From Chryseobacterium sp. LAM-KRS1 (GTDB lineage Bacteria; Bacteroidota; Bacteroidia; Flavobacteriales; Weeksellaceae), in NCBI RefSeq assembly GCF_013184525.1, contig NZ_JAAOIZ010000004.1:1-64000 (forward strand): a stretch of 64,000 nucleotides of DNA, in the 5' to 3' direction. Made by a program: the position numbers and the translations under genes. Below, piece by piece: positions 54,771 through 61,709 of the stretch (its first letter is position 1; each line of letters starts with the position of its first letter). The notes under the pieces are model-generated. The model was not told the DNA's origin, did not search any database, and worked only from the letters and a program-made list of their open reading frames with translations.

Positions 54771-56293
54771 CCTTTGTTGTTTTTAAAATATTGTTTCACC
54801 TCTTCCAGAAAAGGATACATCACCATATCGTCAGAGAATGCCGGGATGATTTTTCTGATATCATCATATAAGCTTTTTGTTGAAGAAGACACTTTATCCT
54901 GGAAACCAAGATATTCGATTGCCTGAACAACTGTGATCGCTTCTATACTTAACACCTCAAAAGCATTTTCTATTACTTTTCTGCAAATAACCGCTGCATT
55001 CGTTCCCATACTTACAATATCCTGGTTATCATTATTGTTAGGAATACTGTGGACATACATAGAATTCGACAGCATCTGGCTTTCAGCAGTAGTAGAGGTA
55101 GCTGTAAATTGAACACCCTGCATTCCGAAGTTAAATCCTAATTTTCCTAAATTAACAAAAGGAGGTAAAATTTCATTGATCTTGGAGTTCAAAAGATAGT
55201 TCAATTGTCTTTCTGCAAGCATCGTTAATTTAGTTACGACCAGCTTTAGTTTATCCATCTCCAGCGAAATGTAATCACCATGGAAGTTTCCACCATGATA
55301 TACATGTTTATTTTCAACGTTGATGATTGGATTATCATTTGCGGAATTGATCTCATTCTCAAGGACTTTCTCTGTATATTCCAAAGTATCCAGTACAGGT
55401 CCCAAAATCTGAGGAACACATCTTAATGAATAATATTCCTGAACCTTTTCTTTAAATACTTTTTCCTGCTCTTCGAAGTGGGTATACAAATGATCTTCTC
55501 TTTTTCTGATCAGTTTACTGTCAGATAAATGGGCTCTCATTTTTTCAGCAATTTTCTGCTGTCCATAATGTCTTTTAGTCCCGTTTAAAACCTCTGAGAA
55601 ATGATCATCATAAGCCTGAACAATCTCATTAATCGCGCAGGAAAGCTTTATGGATATTTCAGTAAGCTGGTTCACTTTATAAGCATTTACAGCTCCGATA
55701 CCAGACATTACAGAAGTTCCGTTCATTAAAGCTAATCCTTCCCTGATCTCAACTTTTATCGGCTCTAATCCTTCCGTTTCAAAAACTTTTTTTGTTGGTT
55801 GCCTATCTCCTTTATAAAATACTTCCCCTTCACCAATCAGAACCAATGCCAAATGGGCAAGCTGGACCAAATCCCCACTTGCTCCCACTCCTCCATGCTC
55901 AAAAACAAGAGGGATAACATCCCTGTTTATCAATTCTTTAAGTAAATAAACTGCAGAACTATGAACACCGGAATTTCCCAAAGACAAAGTATTAAGTCTC
56001 GCCAACATACAAGCCTTAACTTCGGCGGCAGGAAGAGGATTCCCAATTCCTGAAGAATGGCTTCTGATCAGGTTATACTGAAGCTGATGCGTGTCTTCAT
56101 CACTGATTTTAAATTGAGCCATTGGCCCAAAACCTGTGTTTACACCATATATTACTTTATTTTTTGAAAATTCTTTTAAAAACTGAAAGCTTTCTTCCAC
56201 CCTAGTTAAAAGTGTATCATCCAGTTCTATTTTCTCATTTTCAATAATAATTTTTTGAAAATCCCTCAGTTCTAAAAAGTTGTCTATTTTCAT
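54767..56293 (-). CDS. Aromatic amino acid ammonia-lyase, probable tyrosine ammonia-lyase
   Basis: 508 residues. The MIO cofactor triad Ala-Ser-Gly (138-140) lies in GGVGASGDLVQLAHLAL. YGVNTGFGP and the selectivity-region His79 (LQYNLIRSHSSGIG) are also present. Lyases of this class in flexirubin clusters convert tyrosine to 4-coumarate, the aryl starter. The well-characterised Flavobacterium johnsoniae enzyme is of this kind. A histidine ammonia-lyase is the alternative, but no other hut genes are nearby and the pigment context favours tyrosine. First gene of the left-facing operon. Confidence 0.88.
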   Translation of the reverse strand: MKIDNFLELRDFQKIIIENEKIELDDTLLTRVEESFQFLKEFSKNKVIYGVNTGFGPMAQFKISDEDTHQLQYNLIRSHSSGIGNPLPAAEVKACMLARLNTLSLGNSGVHSSAVYLLKELINRDVIPLVFEHGGVGASGDLVQLAHLALVLIGEGEVFYKGDRQPTKKVFETEGLEPIKVEIREGLALMNGTSVMSGIGAVNAYKVNQLTEISIKLSCAINEIVQAYDDHFSEVLNGTKRHYGQQKIAEKMRAHLSDSKLIRKREDHLYTHFEEQEKVFKEKVQEYYSLRCVPQILGPVLDTLEYTEKVLENEINSANDNPIINVENKHVYHGGNFHGDYISLEMDKLKLVVTKLTMLAERQLNYLLNSKINEILPPFVNLGKLGFNFGMQGVQFTATSTTAESQMLSNSMYVHSIPNNNDNQDIVSMGTNAAVICRKVIENAFEVLSIEAITVVQAIEYLGFQDKVSSSTKSLYDDIRKIIPAFSDDMVMYPFLEEVKQYFKNNKG

Positions 56294-56343
56294 TAATCAG
56301 AAGTAATAGTAGATAATTTTATAAAATATTAATTAATTGTCAC

Positions 56344-56351
56344 TAATTTTG
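56344..56351 (+). promoter_or_regulatory. Promoter -7 element of the halogenase-like gene
   Basis: TAATTTTG matches TAnnTTTG, with the expected start about 34 bases before the ATG at 56392. No TTTG -33 element is clear. It overlaps the opposing promoter described next. Confidence 0.6.
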
Positions 56352-56354
56352 CGG

Positions 56355-56362
56355 CAAAGATA
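56355..56362 (-). promoter_or_regulatory. Promoter -7 element of the ammonia-lyase operon
   Basis: The minus strand reads TATCTTTG (TAnnTTTG), about 60 bases before the lyase ATG. It lies face to face with the halogenase promoter element at 56344-56351, separated by 3 bases, so polymerases at the two sites would exclude each other. Confidence 0.55.
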
Positions 56363-56391
56363 GAAGTTATTATTAAAATAAAAAATCAAAG

Positions 56392-57642
56392 ATGGGTAAA
56401 GAGTTTGTAGACGTTCTTGTAATCGGTGCCGGACCTTCAGGATGTGTATCTTCCTCATACTTAAAGAAGAACAACATCAATGTAAAGGTTGTTGAGAAAG
56501 CCAGATTCCCAAGATTGGTCGTTGGCGAAAGCCTAATTCCCAGAGTAATGGATCACTTTGATGAAGCCGGACTTTTCCCTGCCCTAGACAAAATGAACTT
56601 TGAAAAAAAACTGGGAGCCCGCTTCCTGAGAGGTGATGAAGTCTGCCTGTTTGATTTCAGTGACAAATTCGGAGAAGGTTGGGACTGGACCTGGCAGGTT
56701 CCCAGAGCTGATTTTGATAATACACTTGCCAACGAAGTCATCAATAAAGGAATTGACCTTGAATTTGAAACAGAAGTAATCAACATCAGGTTTGAAGGAA
56801 CCGATTCTGTGACCACCGTAAAAAATAAGAATGGCGAGACGAAAGAGATCCATGCGAAATTCGTTATTGACTCCAGTGGTTATGGAAGGGTGTTGCCTCG
56901 TTTACTTGATCTGGAAAAACCTTCAAAACTATCTCCTCACTCCGCTATTTTTTCGCATGTTGAAGATATCAATAGAGAAACGGGAACGGAAGGAACCTTA
57001 ATCTCTTTCGATATCATTGAAACTGAAGTATGGCTTTGGGTCATTCCTTTTTCTAATGGAAATACAAGCGTAGGAATTGTAGGTCCTACAGATTATATTG
57101 AAAAGCTTGCAGAAAATGGTGACACAACGGAAGCTCTCAGAAAAGCAATTTCACTCTCGGATTATTATGTGAAACGTTTTGGAAACGTAGACTTTATCTT
57201 TGAACCTAAAAAACTAGTTGATTACTCTTGCTCTGTAAAAAAACTATACGGTGACGGGTTCGCCCTTACCGGAAATGCATCAGAATTTTTAGATCCTGTT
57301 TTTTCATCAGGGATGGCTTTTGCTACAGAATCCGGAATGCTGGCAGCCAAACTTGCCATCAGACAATTGAACGGGGAAACTATTGACTGGCAAAAAGAAT
57401 ATGCTGATTACATATTATACGGTGTAGAAGTTTTTACCACTTATGTAAAAGAATGGTATACAGGAAACTTACAGGAGCTGTTTTTCCATAGACCGGAAAA
57501 CGAAGATGTCAAAAGAAAAATATGTGCGGTCCTGGCGGGTTATGTATGGAATAAAGACAATCCTTTTGTAAAGAAGCACGATACCGTCATAAAAAATCTT
57601 GCTAACCTGATTAAAATAGAGAAACAACAAGAATTACAATAA
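56392..57642 (+). CDS. FAD-dependent halogenase-like monooxygenase
   Basis: 416 residues. FAD loop VIGAGPSGCVSSSYL (GAGPSG 12-17), then RFPRLVVGESLIP. Lys73 in EKKLGARF occupies the place of the catalytic lysine of flavin halogenases, and WLWVIP (214-219) is the halogenase WxWxIP motif. It could chlorinate the phenol ring of the aryl polyene (chlorinated flexirubins are known) or hydroxylate it. A separate flavin reductase is normally needed and none is seen here. It is divergent from the lyase and shares a 98 bp regulatory region with it. Confidence 0.85.
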   Translation: MGKEFVDVLVIGAGPSGCVSSSYLKKNNINVKVVEKARFPRLVVGESLIPRVMDHFDEAGLFPALDKMNFEKKLGARFLRGDEVCLFDFSDKFGEGWDWTWQVPRADFDNTLANEVINKGIDLEFETEVINIRFEGTDSVTTVKNKNGETKEIHAKFVIDSSGYGRVLPRLLDLEKPSKLSPHSAIFSHVEDINRETGTEGTLISFDIIETEVWLWVIPFSNGNTSVGIVGPTDYIEKLAENGDTTEALRKAISLSDYYVKRFGNVDFIFEPKKLVDYSCSVKKLYGDGFALTGNASEFLDPVFSSGMAFATESGMLAAKLAIRQLNGETIDWQKEYADYILYGVEVFTTYVKEWYTGNLQELFFHRPENEDVKRKICAVLAGYVWNKDNPFVKKHDTVIKNLANLIKIEKQQELQ

Positions 57643-57669
57643 AAAGCGGCCTAGTTTCAGGCCGCTTTT
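57642..57669. terminator. Bidirectional terminator
   Basis: A perfect 11 bp inverted repeat, AAAAGCGGCCT / AGGCCGCTTTT, with a 6-base loop. It starts at the last base of the halogenase-like stop codon. The A and T flanks let it serve this gene and the convergent ligase gene ending at 57701. Confidence 0.93.
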
Positions 57670-57700
57670 CTATTAGTTTAAAGTACTTTATTTCTTTTAT

Positions 57701-58993
57701 CTATCTCATATCAATAAAAGTAATCGGTTTCCTGCTATTGGGATTATGTACAACTTTAGATAAAGTCTCAAATTCCACGATTTCAATCTTAGGACTTACC
57801 CTTAACTTAGCCCGGAAGTGATCCCGTACTTCGCTTACGAAATCTTCAGACTCACTATCCGTACTGATTTTAATGATGATCTCATCCAGCCCGATTTCAT
57901 TAGATTGAATAACAATCTGATAACATTGTAAATTATTAAAATCATTCAAAATATCATTCATTGCAGGTGGATAGAGTGTTGTCCCTTTATATTTAATCAT
58001 CTGCTGCTTCCTTCCGATCACAGGTCCAAGACGCATGGTGTTACGCCCGCATTGACAAGGCTCATAATGTGCTTTTACAATATCTCCTGTTTTAAATCGA
58101 AGCAATGGTATAGCTTCCACATCCAGAGTAGTAATAGTCAATTCACCACTTTCACCTTCCTGTACAGGATTTTCATTATCATCAAGTATTTCTGTAATGA
58201 TCAGCTCCGGATGCTGATGTCCACCCACCTGAAACTCACATTCGGTAAATGCCGTACTCATTTCTGTGGAGGCATATGTAGAAAAAAGTTTAATACTCCA
58301 TTTCTCCTTGATTTTCTGCGAAAGAATATTATCTGTAAAATCCTGGTTTTTGATACTTTCCCCAATACAAACAGCTCCATAAACGCTGGAATTTTTATAA
58401 TCAATCCCATTCTTTTCTGCATAATCGATCATTTTTAGGAGAAAAGAAGGAACTGTGATCAGGTATTTAGGCTTATACCTGAAAATAGAATCCCATTGTA
58501 ATTCCGGAATTCCAGGTCCCATCCTTACAACACTGGCACCCATTTTCCGCAGTCCCAGAAAATAAGCTAAACCCGCCATAAATCTTTTATCGATCGTAGT
58601 AATCATCTGCACTACATCTCCTTTCTGTACTCCCGCACAAGCAAAAGAAATAGCTTCATTATAAGCCAACCTTTCGAGATCTTTATCAGATAGCCCAAAG
58701 GTTACCGGATCTCCTAATGTTCCTGAAGTCGTACTGTAATCTACAATCTCCCCTGGAGGAATACAGAAGAAATCATGGTTATGCTGCTGCAGATCATTTT
58801 TGGAGGTGGTAGGAATCTTCCGTAAATCTTCCAAAGATTGAATATCACCACTGCTGATATTATTTTCTTTAAATAATCTCTGGTAAAACGGCGAGTTCTT
58901 TTCAAGATAAATTAGAAGTTCCTGAAGTTTTTTATCCTGAAACTGTTTAATTTCGGGAAGGTTTGATTTTTCGATTGATGGATAGAATTCCAA
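57701..58993 (-). CDS. Phenylacetate-CoA ligase-like adenylating enzyme
   Basis: 430 residues of the PaaK-type AMP-forming ligase family. P-loop TTSGTLGDP (88-96), FSTYASTEM (acyl-adenylate site), LLRFKTGDIV, and a CQCGRNTMRLG metal-like motif typical of PaaK. It presumably activates 4-coumarate or a related acid as CoA or carrier thioester to start polyene synthesis. It has its own promoter and converges on the halogenase-like gene. Confidence 0.88.
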   Translation of the reverse strand: MEFYPSIEKSNLPEIKQFQDKKLQELLIYLEKNSPFYQRLFKENNISSGDIQSLEDLRKIPTTSKNDLQQHNHDFFCIPPGEIVDYSTTSGTLGDPVTFGLSDKDLERLAYNEAISFACAGVQKGDVVQMITTIDKRFMAGLAYFLGLRKMGASVVRMGPGIPELQWDSIFRYKPKYLITVPSFLLKMIDYAEKNGIDYKNSSVYGAVCIGESIKNQDFTDNILSQKIKEKWSIKLFSTYASTEMSTAFTECEFQVGGHQHPELIITEILDDNENPVQEGESGELTITTLDVEAIPLLRFKTGDIVKAHYEPCQCGRNTMRLGPVIGRKQQMIKYKGTTLYPPAMNDILNDFNNLQCYQIVIQSNEIGLDEIIIKISTDSESEDFVSEVRDHFRAKLRVSPKIEIVEFETLSKVVHNPNSRKPITFIDMR

Positions 58994-59012
58994 TGATTTT
59001 ATTTTTATGTAA

Positions 59013-59020
59013 CAAATTTA
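59013..59020 (-). promoter_or_regulatory. Promoter -7 element of the ligase gene
   Basis: The minus strand reads TAAATTTG, the same sequence as the -7 element of the main pigment promoter at 24151. It lies about 20 bases before the ligase ATG; the -33 element is unclear. Confidence 0.5.
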
Positions 59021-59093
59021 TTAAATAAAATATTGTAGAATGCATTCGGGTACAATGTATTCATGATTTTTAATTGTCGTGTATCCCCGATTG

Positions 59094-60773
59094 TTATCTG
59101 TGAAATGTAAAAGTTTGTGTATTCATGTTTCCTGCAGTATTGGTTGTTGTCACTTTTAGTGTATGTACACCCGAACCTTTAGGACATTTTTCATCAAAAA
59201 GATAAACGAAATTATCTTTTATTCTTGCAAAACGAAGCCATTTCCCATCCAGTTCCGCACGAAATGATTCTATATCTCCAATATCCGTTTTCCCTCTGAG
59301 GATCAAAGAACTGCCTGCTATAAGCGCACCTTCTTTCCAGTTTGGAGAAACCGATGGCACACTACTATCCAAAAGAATTCTTGCTACCCCCAATCTCTTA
59401 AACTGTCCTTCGACATAGCTACCATTCCACTTTCCTTTAATGAACTCTTTATCACTTCCATAGTTAAGCTCAATTACCAAGTGGTTCTTTTCTTCATCAT
59501 TTAATTTCCGGTTGGGTTTTATTTTCAGAGCATAATGATCATGAATGGGAACATAGAGATTGTGTAATATGACAGCATTTGAAACTGCATCCGCATCAGA
59601 TCTTTCAGACATTTTAAAATTAATTGCGTCATAAAGAGCATTTTTGCTCAAATTGATTTCCGCATTCTCTGTTTTTATTGTCCTTGCTTCATTAGGATGT
59701 ATTGTCTGGGCACTCTCAACTATTCCTTCTGAAGTTTTAATCCATTGGATTTGGGTTGTTAGCCGACTGGTATTTCCATTAATATCTTTTAATACAATTT
59801 CAATATTATGAATCGTATCATCAGGAAGGTTTATAATCCCATTTGATCCGGAACTGTAATCAGAAAGTTTCATTCCCGGTAATACAGACAAATGCTGAAT
59901 ACTCATTTTATCACGAATGAACTTTGCGTAATCGATACAACCATTGATATACCGGGTATCATCATAACTCACTTTATCTATTATAAAGCTGTATATCAAT
60001 TTATTATCCATCAAAAGCTGTGCTTTATAGATCCCGAGATTAAAGCCCTTATTAGCTTTATCCACAGCTTTAATGGCTAAGCTCACAACCGGAGAATTGA
60101 CGTATATAATATTGGCCGTATAAGTATTTCCTGATTTTTTAACAGAGACATCATTCGCCCCGGGCTCATAGCTACTGAACCGTCTGTCATACCAATACAA
60201 ACCACTCACTATGGGGGCAACATTGTCCGGAATGTTAAAACCAAACAACAACGGATTCAGGCACTCTTCCGTTTTTGTATCTCTGATTTCAAAATGCAGA
60301 TGGGGTCCGGCGGATCCGCCGGTATTTCCACTTAAAGCGATCATCTGCCCTTTCGCTACAGGAAACTGGCGTGGAGAAAAAGTAATATCCTGCTCCCACT
60401 TTTCATCTTTATACTGCTTTTCTTTTACGAATGCGTCAAGCTGATCAAAATATTTGTTTAAATGGGCATAAACAGTAGTATAACCATTAGGATGTGTAAC
60501 GTAAACAGCATTGCCAAAACCATAGCGTTCAACCTTTATTCTGCTTACATAACCTTCCGCTGCAGCTACTACGGGCAGGTTTTCCTGACTGTTCGTCCGT
60601 ATATCCAGCCCCATGTGAAAATGATTTGACCGTACAGCACCGAAATTAGCCGCCAGCTGTATCGGGATATTTAAAGGATTTCTAAAGTAGTTTTGAGGAT
60701 AGCTATTTTGAGCCAGCATCAGGTTCCCGCTCACAAAATAAATAATAAGCAATAATCTGGAAATGGTTTTCAT
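59094..60773 (-). CDS. M23 family (LytM-type) metallopeptidase, secreted
   Basis: 559 residues. Signal peptide MKTISRLLLIIYFVSGNLML with cleavage near AQ. The zinc site is complete: His53 and Asp57 in HFHMGLD, and HLHFE with His158 and His160. The peptidase domain is at the N-terminus. The remaining about 390 residues are beta-rich domains, an arrangement common in Bacteroidota. It probably cleaves peptidoglycan cross-links or acts as an envelope protease. Monocistronic; no functional link to the pigment genes is evident. Confidence 0.92.
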   Translation of the reverse strand: MKTISRLLLIIYFVSGNLMLAQNSYPQNYFRNPLNIPIQLAANFGAVRSNHFHMGLDIRTNSQENLPVVAAAEGYVSRIKVERYGFGNAVYVTHPNGYTTVYAHLNKYFDQLDAFVKEKQYKDEKWEQDITFSPRQFPVAKGQMIALSGNTGGSAGPHLHFEIRDTKTEECLNPLLFGFNIPDNVAPIVSGLYWYDRRFSSYEPGANDVSVKKSGNTYTANIIYVNSPVVSLAIKAVDKANKGFNLGIYKAQLLMDNKLIYSFIIDKVSYDDTRYINGCIDYAKFIRDKMSIQHLSVLPGMKLSDYSSGSNGIINLPDDTIHNIEIVLKDINGNTSRLTTQIQWIKTSEGIVESAQTIHPNEARTIKTENAEINLSKNALYDAINFKMSERSDADAVSNAVILHNLYVPIHDHYALKIKPNRKLNDEEKNHLVIELNYGSDKEFIKGKWNGSYVEGQFKRLGVARILLDSSVPSVSPNWKEGALIAGSSLILRGKTDIGDIESFRAELDGKWLRFARIKDNFVYLFDEKCPKGSGVHTLKVTTTNTAGNMNTQTFTFHR

Positions 60774-61021
60774 TCAAATGGTTTTTATGTGTTATCTTAA
60801 AATTACGAAATTTTGGTTAATTATCAGAAAAGTCTCTTTTTCAAATGGATTTCACGGATTTTAAATTTTAACGCATAGATTCTATTTTCTATATTTATTT
60901 AATAGGAAGACACTTAATCTTATTGCCTTTTTTTGCTTCAATTAAAATGATGCTTTATAAATTAAAACATCGTATTAAAATCTTCATAATGTTTCAAAAC
61001 CTGCGAGGAGTATTATTATGT

Positions 61022-61037
61022 TTTGGTTAAAACCAAA
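61022..61037. repeat. Short palindrome
   Basis: TTTGGTT-AA-AACCAAA, a perfect 7 bp inverted repeat with a 2-base centre. It may be part of the same repetitive element as the next palindrome. Confidence 0.55.
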
Positions 61038-61057
61038 TGATAAAATATATAATTTGA

Positions 61058-61077
61058 AAGTGGGCTAAAGCCCACTT
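61058..61077. repeat. GTGGGCTAAAGCCCAC palindrome, REP-like
   Basis: AAGTGGGCT-AA-AGCCCACTT, a perfect 9 bp inverted repeat, GC-rich in an AT-rich spacer. The core is of a type I believe recurs in Chryseobacterium intergenic regions. No copy number can be given from one window, and the lack of a T run argues against a simple terminator. Confidence 0.6.
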
Positions 61078-61246
61078 CTATTGATAAAAACAACAAATAA
61101 ATAAAACTCTTTCTAAATCATATACTAGAAAAATAAACGATTATACTATTACTAAACAGATTAATTTTTAATATTACTTACACAGAGACTTGTTCTATAG
61201 TTTTAATTTTATTTCTTATTTTCAAGGAAAACTAAATGTACACAAT

Positions 61247-61444
61247 ATGAAAAAAGAAAGATTATATTTCATCTATTATCTTGTGCTGCTTACTTTCGTA
61301 GCGGCAAATATTGTTTTCCTTATTAGCAAACCTGAAAGGAATATAGATTGGATAATTGCAATAGGTAATATAATATGGTCCTCTACATTATCTTTTTTTA
61401 TTTTAAAGATGTATCGAAAAAACAGAAACGAAAGATCTCAATAA
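61247..61444 (+). CDS. Small two-helix membrane protein
   Basis: 65 residues from the ATG at 61247 (MKKERLYFIYYLVLLTFVAA). An in-frame TTG 57 bases upstream would give a less natural N-terminus. There are two hydrophobic helices (7-24 and about 33-53) and a basic tail (YRKNRNERSQ). The family is unknown to me. A strong terminator follows, supporting a real transcript in this direction. Confidence 0.55.
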   Translation: MKKERLYFIYYLVLLTFVAANIVFLISKPERNIDWIIAIGNIIWSSTLSFFILKMYRKNRNERSQ

Positions 61445-61487
61445 AATTATTTTACTTGAATAATTTAGACTGTATTTCATTTTAACA

Positions 61488-61524
61488 AGCCTCATAGATA
61501 TCCAAAAGTCTATGGGGCTTTTTT
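61488..61524 (+). terminator. Terminator after the small membrane protein
   Basis: AGCCTCATAG pairs with CTATGGGGCT (one G-U pair) with a 12-base loop and is followed by six T's. It separates the small gene from ileS. Confidence 0.85.
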
Positions 61525-61666
61525 ATAACTTCATATATGGTTTTTATATAGTAAAACTCAGTATTTTGCCTTCTTTTTATTAACCGCTGATATATATTTC
61601 TGAAATTGAAGTTTTTAATAGATGATATCAAAATAAAACATATATTATAAACCGACAAAAAATCAC

Positions 61667-61674
61667 TAAATTTG
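61667..61674 (+). promoter_or_regulatory. ileS promoter -7 element
   Basis: TAAATTTG, a TAnnTTTG match, 35 bases before the ileS ATG. A -33 TTTG is not evident. The 61525-61709 spacer shows no T-box-like structure or other leader that I can recognise. Confidence 0.5.
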
Positions 61675-61709
61675 CCAACTTAATTAATCAACGATATTGA
61701 GATAATACA

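Larger units (their letters stand above)
60774..61246. other. Intergenic region with small palindromes
   Basis: About 470 bases of AT-rich DNA without a convincing gene. It contains two perfect short palindromes (61022-61037 and 61058-61077) within 60 bases of each other. No promoter with both elements was recognised for the M23 gene or the small membrane protein. Confidence 0.55.

Noticed and set aside
58052..58438. 128-codon plus-strand ORF antisense to the ligase
   Set aside because: Covers conserved ligase motifs on the other strand; product has no recognisable features.
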